34,542 nt of DNA from Candidatus Poribacteria bacterium. Lineage in GTDB: Bacteria > Poribacteria > WGA-4E > UBA9662. How positions within the stretch are numbered: position 1 is the first letter of the stretch; every line of letters begins with the position of its first letter. The notes beneath the pieces are model-generated. The model made no database searches, was not told the DNA's origin, and saw only the letters and a program-made list of their open reading frames with translations. Below, piece after piece: positions 24,188 through 33,148 of the stretch. The position numbers and the translations under genes are program-made. The stretch lies in assembly GCA_030748495.1 (NCBI GenBank), contig JASMLX010000066.1, forward strand, positions 1-34,542, written 5' to 3'.

Positions 24188-24409
24188 TCAAACAAAAGAG
24201 AATCGATCGTCAGACTTTTGGTCTGTGTTCTCTTTCCCCTTTTTTCCTTGACATTTATCTTTGTCATCACAAAAGTCACAGTCTTCTCCCATCACAGCGC
24301 CCAAACCACCACAACTCCCTTTTAAGCGTTTATTACTAAAAATGACCCCAACCGCCATGGCAAAAATCATTATGCCCATAAAAATTAGCGTTAAAATAAA
24401 ATACTGCAT
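24188..24409 (-). CDS. nqrM: Na+-NQR maturation protein NqrM
   Basis: This 73-residue protein has one N-terminal membrane helix (about 2-23) followed by the Cys-rich NqrM/DUF539 signature NKRLKGSCGGLGAVMGEDC. Cys33, Cys44, Cys47 and Cys53 are visible. The tail is highly charged. NqrM is known to be needed to assemble the Fe site of Na+-translocating NADH:quinone reductase, and its place right after apbE and the nqr genes supports this. The ATG at 24409 begins the helix exactly as in the family. The open frame runs upstream to 24469 only by overlapping apbE. Confidence 0.92.
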   Translation of the reverse strand: MQYFILTLIFMGIMIFAMAVGVIFSNKRLKGSCGGLGAVMGEDCDFCDDKDKCQGKKGKENTDQKSDDRFSFV

Positions 24410-24425
24410 TGTGTGGCCAGCATTC

Positions 24426-25508
24426 TCAATTAAGTATTCCAGAAGAGATGTCAGTTCGCATCTTGGCAAAAGAATCGGGATAAAGCGATTTTAGTCGAGG
24501 CGAGGCAGCTTCTACTAAATCTGTACTTTCTCTATTTTCTGTACCATAAATAAAATAGGCGGCTACGCCGATTTTATTGACAAATGTCATACCTGCTCGA
24601 GGACCAAGCACCATTAAAGCCGTTGCAAAGGCATCGGCTTCCATGCACGATGTAGGGGTTAGTACGGTCACCGATACCAATTGATGTTCAACCGGGTGTC
24701 CTGTTTTGGGATCAATAGTATGTGAAAATCGCTTCCCTCCCGACTCGAAAAAGTTTCGATAGCTGCCTGAAGTTGCCATCGCCATATCTGAGAGTCTCAA
24801 AATCTTTTTAATAGTACGCGAACGGTCATCCGGCGTTTCAATTCCAATTTTCCACAATTGCCCCTTTTTTGTACCTTTGGTTTTAACCTCACCACCTATA
24901 TCGACCATGTAACTATTTATTTCGAGGCCAACTAGCAAATCACCGACTTCATCCACGCCAAACCCTTTAGCGATAGCAGAGAGGTCAAGGTAAATACCAG
25001 ACCTAGTCTTTTTCATCCGTTGTGACTCTTCGTCTAATAAGATTTTTTCAAAGCCTACGGACTGTTTGGCTTGTTCAATCTGGGCCTCTTCGGGTAAGGC
25101 TTGGGTGCCATCTGGCCCAAATCCCCAAAGATTGACCAAGGGGCCAACAGTCACATCGAAAGCGCCCTCAGACAAAAGATAAACTGTTTTTGCAGCTTTC
25201 ACGACCTTAAACAGCCGTGGGGACAGATCGATCCAATCGTCACTTTGGTTTTGGTTAATTAGTGATATTTCTGAGTCTTGGATGTAGGTGGACATTTCTT
25301 GGTTGATCTCTTGCAACAGCTGATCCACCTGTTGTTGCACCTGTTCTGGCGTATGATCACTCCGGGATGGGGTATATTTGATGGCATAAGTTGTACCCAT
25401 TGTTCGACCAGACAACGATACTATTGCATCCGGAGTCTGGCAAGCAAAAAGGAAAGCCCAAGATGCGATAAGCAGACCATATGAGGGCTTATATTTAGGA
25501 CGTCTCAA
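24426..25508 (-). CDS. apbE: FAD:protein FMN transferase
   Basis: This 360-residue ApbE-family lipoprotein has the signal sequence LLIASWAFLFAC, whose Cys23 fits a lipobox (LFAC), so the mature protein is probably anchored at the outer face of the cytoplasmic membrane. Family blocks follow: SGRTMGTTYAIKY, VGPLVNLWGFGPDG, LDLSAIAKGFGVDEV, VDIGGEVKTKG, TSGSYRNFF and HTIDPKTGHPV. ApbE attaches FMN covalently to Thr in the SGAT-type motifs of NqrB and NqrC, both encoded just upstream. It starts with TTG (no ATG is available in frame near the signal sequence), 28 nt after nqrF. Confidence 0.94.
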   Translation of the reverse strand: MRRPKYKPSYGLLIASWAFLFACQTPDAIVSLSGRTMGTTYAIKYTPSRSDHTPEQVQQQVDQLLQEINQEMSTYIQDSEISLINQNQSDDWIDLSPRLFKVVKAAKTVYLLSEGAFDVTVGPLVNLWGFGPDGTQALPEEAQIEQAKQSVGFEKILLDEESQRMKKTRSGIYLDLSAIAKGFGVDEVGDLLVGLEINSYMVDIGGEVKTKGTKKGQLWKIGIETPDDRSRTIKKILRLSDMAMATSGSYRNFFESGGKRFSHTIDPKTGHPVEHQLVSVTVLTPTSCMEADAFATALMVLGPRAGMTFVNKIGVAAYFIYGTENRESTDLVEAASPRLKSLYPDSFAKMRTDISSGILN

Positions 25509-25536
25509 TTCTTAGGTGATCAGGCAATAAATAAAT

Positions 25537-26763
25537 TTAGCTGCCAAAATCATCGTACATGATATCTTTTTCTTCCACGCCCAGATCGATTAACATTTCC
25601 ATCACGAATTTCAACATAATGGGAGGTCCACAAATGTAGTATTCGCAATCTTCTGGCGCGGGATGGTCCTTCAAATACTCATCATATGTGACTTGGTGAA
25701 TAAAACCGGTTAAGCCTTCCCACTCATCTTCAGGCATAGCATCTGACAGAGCGATGTGCCACTCAAAATTATCAAAGTTTTCGTCCAACCCATCGAAATC
25801 CTCTTCAAAGAAAATTTCGGCTTTTGAGCGCGCACCATACCAGAAGGTGATTTTCCTATCAGATTTGATCCGTTTTAATTGATCGTAAATATGAGATCTC
25901 ATAGGCGCCATACCAGCCCCACCCCCGATAAAGACCATTTCTTTGTCGGTATCTCTGGCGAAAAATTCGCCAAAAGGTCCGGATATGGTAACCTCGTCAC
26001 CGGGTTTTAAACCAAAGCAATAAGATGACATTTTACCAGGTGGAATACCTGGTGGAGAGCCGGGCGGTGGAGATGCCACGCGGATATTGAGCATGATAAT
26101 CCCTTTCTCATCAGGGTAATTTGCCATAGAATAGGCTCGAGAAACTTCCTCATCAACTGTGGAAACGTGGTCGAAAACACCGAATCGCTCCCATGTCCCG
26201 GCATAAAGTTCAGGAATGTCGAAATCTTTATAGTCAACAGTCAAGCCTGGCGGCCTTTGGATTTGAATATACCCACCCGCTCTAAAAGGTACCTCTTCTC
26301 CCTCGGGCAACTCCAAGACCAAGTTTTTGATGAACGTAGCAACGCTTTCGTTAGATCTGACTTTACATCTCCACTGTTTTATGCCAAAAACTTCTTCTGG
26401 CACCTCGATCCTCATGTCTTGCTTGACTGTTACTTGACAGGAGAGTCGCTCCCCTTCTCGGGCTTCCCGTTTGGTGATGTGAGAAAGTTCTGTGGGTAAA
26501 ATTTCCCCACCGCCCTCCAAAACTTTGACTTTACACATTCCGCATGTTCCACCACCACCACAAGCCGAAGAAACATAAAGTTCCTGATCAGACAGCACAT
26601 TTAGCAACTTACCACCTGCAGGAATGGAACAATCCCTTTCCCCATTAATGTTCAGATTGATGTTACCACTGGCAACTAGTTGTGATTTAGCAAGTAGGAT
26701 AATAAATACCAAAGCCAAAACAACAAGGGTGAATACTAATGAAGGAAGCAAAATTTCTATCAT
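25537..26763 (-). CDS. nqrF: Na+-NQR subunit F (NADH-oxidising)
   Basis: This 408-residue protein has an N-terminal membrane helix (about 5-24), a 2Fe-2S ferredoxin domain with Cys68, Cys74, Cys77 and Cys109 (SSACGGGGTCGMCKVKV), and a ferredoxin-reductase module: RAYSMANYPDEKG for FAD, FIGGGAGMAPMRSHI for NADH and YYICGPPIML. It takes electrons from NADH and feeds them into the complex. The four Cys positions differ by two residues from Vibrio NqrF. It lies 27 nt after nqrE. Confidence 0.97.
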   Translation of the reverse strand: MIEILLPSLVFTLVVLALVFIILLAKSQLVASGNINLNINGERDCSIPAGGKLLNVLSDQELYVSSACGGGGTCGMCKVKVLEGGGEILPTELSHITKREAREGERLSCQVTVKQDMRIEVPEEVFGIKQWRCKVRSNESVATFIKNLVLELPEGEEVPFRAGGYIQIQRPPGLTVDYKDFDIPELYAGTWERFGVFDHVSTVDEEVSRAYSMANYPDEKGIIMLNIRVASPPPGSPPGIPPGKMSSYCFGLKPGDEVTISGPFGEFFARDTDKEMVFIGGGAGMAPMRSHIYDQLKRIKSDRKITFWYGARSKAEIFFEEDFDGLDENFDNFEWHIALSDAMPEDEWEGLTGFIHQVTYDEYLKDHPAPEDCEYYICGPPIMLKFVMEMLIDLGVEEKDIMYDDFGS

Positions 26764-26790
26764 GTTTTATCCTTATTGACAATAGCCCAT

Positions 26791-27399
26791 TTACAGTTGA
26801 ATGCCTGAAAAGGCTAAAAATCCGAGGGCCATTAGACCAACTGTGACAAAGGTAATTCCCAATCCTCTTAGACCTTCTGGGATATCACTGTACTTCAATT
26901 TTTCTCTAATGCCAGCCAGAGCCATGATGGCCAAGGCCCAACCGGTTCCTGAACCGATACCAAAAACAACACTGTCTGGGAAATTATAGCTTCTTTCAAC
27001 CATAAGCAGAGAACCACCCAAAATAGCGCAGTTCACGGTGATCAAAGGTAAAAAAACACCCAAGGCATTGTACAATGATGGGACATGCCGATCCAAGGTC
27101 ATTTCAAGTATTTGAACCATGGCTGCAATGACACCGATGTAACTGATTAACCCCAAAAAAGAGAGGTCCAAATCCGTAAATCCTGCCCAGGACAGGGCCC
27201 CCTCTTTTAGTAAATAGGTATAGATTAGATTGTTAGCTGGAATAGTAATACTTTGCACCACAATAACAGCTACACCCAACCCAACAGCGGTTTTCACCTG
27301 CTTTGAAACAGCCAAAAAGGTGCACATCCCTAGGAAGAAAGCTAAGGCCATATTCTCTACAAATACGGCTTTGGCGAATAGGCTAATGTAATGTTCCAT
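26791..27399 (-). CDS. nqrE: Na+-NQR subunit E
   Basis: This 202-residue membrane protein has six predicted helices. Characteristic segments are YISLFAKAVFVENMALAFFL, FLGMCTFLAVSKQVKTAVGL and VNCAILGGSLLMVERSYNF, the second half of the NqrD/NqrE inverted pair, each half carrying a Cys (Cys26 and Cys119) of the intramembrane iron site. Pairs with NqrD. Starts 5 nt after nqrD. Confidence 0.97.
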   Translation of the reverse strand: MEHYISLFAKAVFVENMALAFFLGMCTFLAVSKQVKTAVGLGVAVIVVQSITIPANNLIYTYLLKEGALSWAGFTDLDLSFLGLISYIGVIAAMVQILEMTLDRHVPSLYNALGVFLPLITVNCAILGGSLLMVERSYNFPDSVVFGIGSGTGWALAIMALAGIREKLKYSDIPEGLRGLGITFVTVGLMALGFLAFSGIQL

Positions 27400-27404
27400 A
27401 AAAA

Positions 27405-28025
27405 CTACTCCTCTTCGACTTGGTCAGGCTGGAAAGTTCGCAAAATCCAAATTAAAACACCGATCAGGAGAAAGGCACTCGGAGGCGATACCATTAGTCC
27501 ATTACCGGTGTACCAACCATCATCCGAAGCTAGCTTAAACACAGGAATGTTGAAGAACTTTCCACTGCCGAACAGTTCCCTGATCGCTCCTACGATCAAA
27601 AGCACAGCGCTGTAGCCCAAACCATTACCAATACCATCCAGGAAGCTTAAAACAGGCCCATTTTTCATGGCATATGCTTCGGCTCTTCCCATCACGATAC
27701 AATTGGTAATGATCAAGCCTACAAAAACAGACAACTGTTTGGAAATATCGTAAACAAAGGCCTTCAAAATTTGGTCGGCAACGATAACCAAAGAAGCGAT
27801 AATCGTCATTTGAACAATGATCCGAATGCTCGACGGAATGGAGTTTCGAATCAGGCTGACGAAAAAACTCGAAAAACCTACCACCAGAGTTAAAGCAATG
27901 CACATAATGACGGTCGTTTCCATCTTGGTGGTCACCGCCAAAGCCGAACAGATGCCGAGTATCTGCAGGGCAATAGGGTTATTCTTAAAGACTGGATCAA
28001 ATAGTGCATCCGATACTTTACTCAT
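27405..28025 (-). CDS. nqrD: Na+-NQR subunit D
   Basis: This 206-residue membrane protein has six predicted helices and the family segments DPVFKNNPIALQILGICSAL, AVTTKMETTVIMCIALT, ITNCIVMGRAEAYAMKNGP and SFLDGIGNGLGYSAVLLIVG. The Cys in LGICSALAVT and in ITNCIVMGRA correspond to the iron-binding Cys shared with NqrE. It starts 3 nt after nqrC and ends 5 nt before nqrE. Confidence 0.97.
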   Translation of the reverse strand: MSKVSDALFDPVFKNNPIALQILGICSALAVTTKMETTVIMCIALTLVVGFSSFFVSLIRNSIPSSIRIIVQMTIIASLVIVADQILKAFVYDISKQLSVFVGLIITNCIVMGRAEAYAMKNGPVLSFLDGIGNGLGYSAVLLIVGAIRELFGSGKFFNIPVFKLASDDGWYTGNGLMVSPPSAFLLIGVLIWILRTFQPDQVEEE

Positions 28026-28028
28026 AGA

Positions 28029-28793
28029 TTAAATTTCTCCTTTCCTGAATTCTGCTAGAAATGGTCCGTAACCGTGATCTCCCAGCCAGTAGTGCAGAAG
28101 ATTTTCAACCCCGCGGCTGGTGATCGTCGCCCCGGAAAGCGCGTCAACCGAATTTTTACCTTTGTCATTTCCATTTTTTTCAACGCGCACATTGGGTTGA
28201 TAGTTTTTATCCAAAATGACTTTACCATTCCATTGAGCTTTCCACTTTGGATTGTCAACCTCACCGCCAAGCCCTGGTGTTTCGGCATGCTCATAAAAAC
28301 CAAGTCCCTTGACTGTTCTAGTGTCGGCATCTAGTGTTAAAAATCCATATAACGTAGACCAAAGCCCGTAACCACTAACGGGAAGAACTAAGGAAACCGG
28401 CACACCACCGTCCTCTATCAAATAAACAGTAGCCCATTTTGACCGATTTTTTATCTTAGCTTTGTCTGGGGATGGAACTTCCACACTCATTTTCGGATCC
28501 TTAGCCGCTTTTCGAGCGTCAAAGTTCTGCGGAGAATTCTCCACATACTGGCCCGTTTCTAAGTCAACAACTTTGGTTTCTACATTCTTGAACTTTTCTT
28601 CAACTGTATTCCGAGATGCTTTTTTATCTGTTATCAGTCCCGACGAAAGGAGAAGGTTTCGTTTAATGTCGAGTTCGACATTTGCCTTCTGCTCTTCTTT
28701 CAGTTTCACAGCTGTAGTGGATACTACAACAGAACAAACCAAACACAACAAGAACGCGACAATGATCGTTCCGTACCAAGAGTTAACTTGCAC
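28029..28793 (-). CDS. nqrC: Na+-NQR subunit C (covalent FMN)
   Basis: This 254-residue protein has one N-terminal membrane helix (about 8-28) and a periplasmic-side FMN-binding domain. The flavin attachment motif is DALSGATITSRGV with Thr223, which matches the ApbE target D-x-x-(S/T)-(G/A)-A-T. ETPGLGGEV is also characteristic. It begins with GTG at 28793 inside the end of nqrB (11-nt overlap), so the two are translationally coupled. Confidence 0.96.
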   Translation of the reverse strand: MQVNSWYGTIIVAFLLCLVCSVVVSTTAVKLKEEQKANVELDIKRNLLLSSGLITDKKASRNTVEEKFKNVETKVVDLETGQYVENSPQNFDARKAAKDPKMSVEVPSPDKAKIKNRSKWATVYLIEDGGVPVSLVLPVSGYGLWSTLYGFLTLDADTRTVKGLGFYEHAETPGLGGEVDNPKWKAQWNGKVILDKNYQPNVRVEKNGNDKGKNSVDALSGATITSRGVENLLHYWLGDHGYGPFLAEFRKGEI

Positions 28794-30003
28794 TTCTTTT
28801 TAACCTCCTCTTGATATTTGATTCCATGACAAAGTAGTCGATTAAGGGAGCAAACAGGTTGGCAAATAAAATAGCCAACATAATACCTTCCGGATAAGCC
28901 GGGTTGACTACTCGAATCAAAATTGTCATGATTCCAATTAGGGCGCCATAGAACCATTTACCTCGGTTTGTCATAGCTGCGGTAACCGGGTCGGTTGCCA
29001 TAAAAACGGTACCGAAAGCAAAACCACCTAAGCACAGATGCCAGGGAATGCTCATACCAAACATGGGGTTGGTATCACTACCAACAGCGTTGAAGAAAGC
29101 AGCAGTAGCCACTGCCCCTAACACGACACTCAACATAATTCGCCAGGAACCGGTGCCGGTGCCGATTAGAATAAGGGCACCAATCAAGGCGCATAAAACG
29201 GATGTCTCTCCCATTGAACCGGGAATAAGACCATAGAAAGCGTCTAATATATCCCACCCGACGCTGGCGGCGTCGACGCCGCCAGCGGCAGCCAACCCCA
29301 AAGAGGTGGCTGCGGTGTGGCCGTCCACTGCCACCCAAACTGCGTCACCTGAAAGTTGAGCCGGATAAGCGAAATACAAGAAAGCTCTGGACGTAAGGGC
29401 CACGTTCAGAAAGTTCTTGCCGGTTCCGCCAAAAACCTCCTTGGCAAACAATACACCGAAGGCAATTCCGAGAGCTACTTGCCATAGCGGGATTGTCGCT
29501 GGTAGTGTTAAAGGAAAAAGCAAGCTAGTTACAAGGAATCCTTCATTAACTTCATGCTTTCGTACCAGACAAAAAGTGAATTCAACGCCGCCACCGACAG
29601 CTACGGTAACGATGTAAACAGGCAGGAAAAATAGTGCACCATAGATGAAATTACTGACCAGGTTACTGGGGTCCAACCCTAGGTTCAGCAAACTCATTAC
29701 TGATGCTTGCCAGCCCTCTACATCGGCCCACGAGTTAGTGCTTTGAGCCGACAAAACTTTAATCGCTTGATAACCGGTGTTCCACATTCCCATCATGGTT
29801 ACGGGAATCAGTGAAACGACGACCGTGACCATGAGGCGCTTAATATCCATGGAATCGCGAACATGAGTAGAACCTGTGGAGACCTCCCCTGGTGTAAAGG
29901 CAAAGGTATCTAGCGCCTCATAAAGGGGATACAACCTTTCTAGCTTTCCCCCTTCAGAAAATTGGGGATGGAGATCATCAAGAATATTTCTTAAAAATTT
30001 CAT
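28783..30003 (-). CDS. nqrB: Na+-NQR subunit B (covalent FMN, ion channel)
   Basis: This 406-residue protein has about ten membrane helices. It begins with a soluble stretch and VSTGSTHVRDSMDIKRLM, then NEGFLVTSLLFPLTLPATIP and FGGTGKNFLNVALTSRAFLY. The covalent FMN site is DGHTAATSLGLAA with Thr233: it meets the D-x-x-(S/T)-(G/A)-A-T rule but in a less usual form (TAAT, where many have SGAT). The subunit is thought to carry riboflavin and the Na+ path. Its ATG shares one base with the nqrA stop (TAATG). Confidence 0.97.
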   Translation of the reverse strand: MKFLRNILDDLHPQFSEGGKLERLYPLYEALDTFAFTPGEVSTGSTHVRDSMDIKRLMVTVVVSLIPVTMMGMWNTGYQAIKVLSAQSTNSWADVEGWQASVMSLLNLGLDPSNLVSNFIYGALFFLPVYIVTVAVGGGVEFTFCLVRKHEVNEGFLVTSLLFPLTLPATIPLWQVALGIAFGVLFAKEVFGGTGKNFLNVALTSRAFLYFAYPAQLSGDAVWVAVDGHTAATSLGLAAAGGVDAASVGWDILDAFYGLIPGSMGETSVLCALIGALILIGTGTGSWRIMLSVVLGAVATAAFFNAVGSDTNPMFGMSIPWHLCLGGFAFGTVFMATDPVTAAMTNRGKWFYGALIGIMTILIRVVNPAYPEGIMLAILFANLFAPLIDYFVMESNIKRRLKRSAS

Positions 30004-31346
30004 TACCCTTCCTGATCAATTTGGGTTAAGTTTTCTCTGAGTATTGGACCGTAATCGACCTTGCCGTGGTCAACAAATGTGCAAAGAGCCAAATCCTCTT
30101 CTGCTAACTCTAGGCAACCCAATTGCTGGGCCAAATCAGTCTGTTTGGTAATTAATGCCCGCAGCAGTTGAGTTGCTAAAATATCCAACGGCATTACTTT
30201 CTCGTAATTGCCCGTTGGAATCATTGCTCGCGGACTTCCCTCAGTAGAGGTGGTAAAGTTGAAGAGCTTGGAGGGCGATAATTTAGAAAGATAGCTGGGT
30301 TTGATAGAATATTTATCTATACCGACACCAGCCCATCCTAAAAATTCGCGTTTACGACCTTCTTCCAAAACCGAAATTTGATGATGATAACGGCCTAAAT
30401 AGGAGTAAGGACCCTGAGCATGAAACCCGTTGAAAACGGAACCAGAGACAGTTCGGACTTCGCCTTCTAATAATTCATCTCGGAGAATGTCATCAATAGA
30501 AGCACCAAGCCTGACCAGAAGCAATCGGGGGGATTTCACTTTTGGCCCGGCCACCGAAATGATTCGATCCAGCCAAAGTTGGCCGCTCGCAAAAAGTTTA
30601 CCGATTGCAATTACATCCTGGTAATTGACCGACCAAACAGTTTTCTCCGCACTTACCGGGGCAGTGAAATGGATGTGGGTTCCGGTATTACCGGCTGGAT
30701 GCGGTCCTTGAAAGGTTTGGAACTGGACATTTCCAGAGGTGGCAGGTAACCGTTTCCCTTCCTCGTGGCAAACGTAGGTTGTACCAGTTGTCAGCTTTGA
30801 TAAAACGGTAACACCGGTTGCAAAATCGTCTTGATATCGATCAATGACAAAGGTCGGATCTAGAGCCAATGGGTTTGTATCCATGGCATTAACAAAAATT
30901 GATTTCGGGGAGCTATCCGGAAGTGGATTTTTGGAGTAAGGTCGTGTTCTTAGCGCAGTCCAAAGCCCGGATTCCAACAATAACGCTCTAACATCAGCAA
31001 GGTCAAGATTGGCTGGATCCGTTGATTTATAATGAGAAAATTCCACCTGATCTTCGTCTGATGCAACTTTTACGACAACACTTTGAAAAATTCTCCTCTC
31101 GCCCCGGTTGATTGCGACGACCTCTCCTGCAGCAGGAGAAGTGTAGGTGATGCCAATCTGCCTTTTGCATTCAAAAAGCGGTTGCCCAATCTTGACTTTG
31201 TCTCCAACCTTGACTAACATCGTTGGCCGCATATTGACATAATCTAAGTTGAGAACAGCAACCTGATTAATCGGTTTCCCTTCGTCAAGCTCCGGGCGAG
31301 GGTTGCCCGCGATCGGCAAGTTTAATCCTTTCCTAATCCTCTTCAT
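30003..31346 (-). CDS. nqrA: Na+-NQR subunit A
   Basis: This 447-residue soluble subunit begins KGLNLPIAGNPRPE. Family blocks include VKVGDKVKIGQPLFECKRQI and YTSPAAGEVVAINRGERRIF (biotinyl-like fold), LWTALRTRPYSKNPLPDSSP, SIFVNAMDTNPLALDP and AQGPYSYLGRYHHQISVLEE. It is associated with ubiquinone interaction at the cytoplasmic side. It is the first gene of the cluster, with a good promoter about 60 nt upstream (31412-31440). Length is normal. Confidence 0.97.
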   Translation of the reverse strand: MKRIRKGLNLPIAGNPRPELDEGKPINQVAVLNLDYVNMRPTMLVKVGDKVKIGQPLFECKRQIGITYTSPAAGEVVAINRGERRIFQSVVVKVASDEDQVEFSHYKSTDPANLDLADVRALLLESGLWTALRTRPYSKNPLPDSSPKSIFVNAMDTNPLALDPTFVIDRYQDDFATGVTVLSKLTTGTTYVCHEEGKRLPATSGNVQFQTFQGPHPAGNTGTHIHFTAPVSAEKTVWSVNYQDVIAIGKLFASGQLWLDRIISVAGPKVKSPRLLLVRLGASIDDILRDELLEGEVRTVSGSVFNGFHAQGPYSYLGRYHHQISVLEEGRKREFLGWAGVGIDKYSIKPSYLSKLSPSKLFNFTTSTEGSPRAMIPTGNYEKVMPLDILATQLLRALITKQTDLAQQLGCLELAEEDLALCTFVDHGKVDYGPILRENLTQIDQEG

Positions 31347-31411
31347 AATTTATTAGAACCTTGTCCATCCAACTGATAAATAGTTGTTTTGATAACCAAC
31401 CAAATCGGTTT

Positions 31412-31440
31412 ATTCTCGCATAATTCCTACAGACTGTCAA
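31412..31440 (-). promoter_or_regulatory. Promoter of the nqr cluster
   Basis: On the minus strand a perfect TTGACA (complement of 31435-31440) is followed after 17 bp by GAGAAT (complement of 31412-31417), with TG just before it as an extended -10. The predicted start is near 31405, about 60 nt upstream of the nqrA ATG. Confidence 0.7.
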
Positions 31441-31806
31441 GCATCCCCCCGACTGTGTCATTCAAATTGATAGCGTGAGTTCGGTTGTCAGGACGAAAAT
31501 CTACACTTTGAAAAATCTGCGTTAAGTTTCCCGAAATCCAATCGGAAAGACCATCTCGTCTGAAAGTTGACCGATTGAGAATTGTAATGAGTTTAGTGAA
31601 TAGGCTTCTTGCAGGTAAGCTCTAGGATTATAAGTGGATAAACTAACATTACGTGCAAGGGGAGAAAAGGCACCTATCTATCATACTTCTTTCTAACTAA
31701 TCAAATACGAGACTCAAGATTGTTTCTGGCAGCTTGACCTAGAACCGATTTATTTTGTCACATTTGGTCTATTGTGTCAAGGAATTTCCGAAAAAAACTG
31801 AACGGA

Positions 31807-31815
31807 TGTTATAAT
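31807..31815 (+). promoter_or_regulatory. Extended -10 promoter of murA-hisD
   Basis: TGTTATAAT at 31807-31815 is a perfect TATAAT with the TGn extension. The -35 is poor (TTTCCG at 31785-31790, 19 bp away), as is common for extended -10 promoters. Predicted start near 31822, about 58 nt before the murA ATG. Confidence 0.6.
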
Positions 31816-31879
31816 ATAAGATCGTAAATTGAGTAGGAGTAAACAGACTCTCAGATGAAGGTGAAGCGGATAACCCTCC

Positions 31880-33148
31880 ATGGATAAGTTTATTATTACC
31901 GGTGGTGCGCCCCTCCAAGGTGTAATCGATATCAGTGGATCCAAAAATGCGACCCTTCCGATTATTGTGGCTGCGGCTATTTTAGGGCAAACACAAAGCA
32001 TCATTACAAATGTTCCAAACCTTGCTGATGTGCGGACTCTCCAGGTTGTCCTCAGACATCTCGGATCTACCACTAACTTTCAGAATGGAATTCTGACAAT
32101 TGATCCAATAGATCTTTCCTCTTATGAAGCCCCTTACGACTTAGTGCGAAGAATGCGTGCCTCAATTTATGTGCTGGGCCCTTTACTGGCGAGAATTGGA
32201 CGAGCTAAAGTATCATTCCCTGGGGGTTGTGCTATCGGGCCTAGACCGATTGATCTGCATCTTGAAGGATTAGAAGCGTTGGGAGCAGACGTCGAAATTG
32301 AGGGTGGATACATCAACGCGCAATCAAATCGACTTCGAGGGACAGAAATTTACCTGAGAGGTGTTTTTGGCCCTAGCGTTGGAGCCACGGCCAATGTAAT
32401 GATGGCCGCAACATTGGCAAAAGGAACGACTACAATTCAAGCTGCGGCTTGTGAACCCCATATTGCTGATCTAGCTTACTTTTTGAACCGAATGGGTGCT
32501 AATATCGAAGGAATTGGAACTACAGAATTGAAAATTCATGGTGTAGCTTCGTTGAACGGTGCACACTACTCTGTGGTTTCCGACGATATTGAAGCCAGCA
32601 CCTTCATGGTTGCAGCGGCCATGACCAGAGGAGATCTATTTCTCAGAGGTGCTGTTGAGGATCACGTACATGCAGCGGCCAAGAAACTTCGAGAGATCGG
32701 TGTTACGCTATTATGGCAGGATGATGGTGTGCGTGTCACTACCAATCAACCATTTGGTTCCACTGACATTCGGACAGACGCTTATCCTGGATTTCCAACC
32801 GACATGCAAGCCCAGATCATGGGGCTCCTCAGTATTACACCAGGCATCAGTGTTATCACTGAAACCATCCATCAAGACCGGTTTATGCACGTGGCTGAAT
32901 TAAATCGGATGGGAGCTAATATCCGGGTTGATGGAAATAGTGCCATGATTCATGGGGTGGAACGGTTGAGCGGAGCACCAGTTATGGCTTCAGATCTAAG
33001 AGCCGGTGTGGTCTTGGTTCTGGCCGGTTTAGCCGCTGAAGGAGAAACAACTGTTTCACGTATCTATCATATTGATCGCGGATACGAGTATCTTGAGGAT
33101 AAACTGTCGGCAGTTGGTGCCGAAATCAGAAGGATAGAAAATGATTAG
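31880..33148 (+). CDS. murA: UDP-N-acetylglucosamine 1-carboxyvinyltransferase
   Basis: This 422-residue enzyme of the EPSP-synthase fold transfers enolpyruvate to UDP-GlcNAc, the first committed step of peptidoglycan synthesis in the cytoplasm. Key residues are Lys22 in DISGSKNATLPI and the active-site Cys117 in FPGGCAIGPRPIDLHL (Cys means fosfomycin-sensitive type; resistant forms have Asp). GPSVGATANVMMAATLAKG, GVTLLWQDDGVRV and YPGFPTDMQAQIMGLL are further family blocks. It ends 8 nt inside hisD. The ribosome site is weak (AAGGTG about 17 nt upstream). Confidence 0.97.
   Translation: MDKFIITGGAPLQGVIDISGSKNATLPIIVAAAILGQTQSIITNVPNLADVRTLQVVLRHLGSTTNFQNGILTIDPIDLSSYEAPYDLVRRMRASIYVLGPLLARIGRAKVSFPGGCAIGPRPIDLHLEGLEALGADVEIEGGYINAQSNRLRGTEIYLRGVFGPSVGATANVMMAATLAKGTTTIQAAACEPHIADLAYFLNRMGANIEGIGTTELKIHGVASLNGAHYSVVSDDIEASTFMVAAAMTRGDLFLRGAVEDHVHAAAKKLREIGVTLLWQDDGVRVTTNQPFGSTDIRTDAYPGFPTDMQAQIMGLLSITPGISVITETIHQDRFMHVAELNRMGANIRVDGNSAMIHGVERLSGAPVMASDLRAGVVLVLAGLAAEGETTVSRIYHIDRGYEYLEDKLSAVGAEIRRIEND

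Larger units (their letters stand above)
31347..31879. other. Divergent intergenic region between nqrA and murA
   Basis: These 533 bp hold no plausible gene on either strand. Each end carries a promoter for the gene beside it: a minus-strand one near nqrA (31412-31440) and a plus-strand extended -10 near murA (31807-31815). The middle (about 31450-31760) shows no repeat, hairpin with T-run or recognised riboswitch by eye. Its size leaves room for regulator sites. Confidence 0.7.

Noticed and set aside
24410..24469. Longer N-terminus for NqrM
   Set aside because: It overlaps the end of apbE; the NqrM family begins at the membrane helix, matching the ATG at 24409.
31777..32073. Minus-strand open frame of 98 codons over the murA start
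   Set aside because: Antisense of a clear murA N-terminus and of its promoter; no family features.
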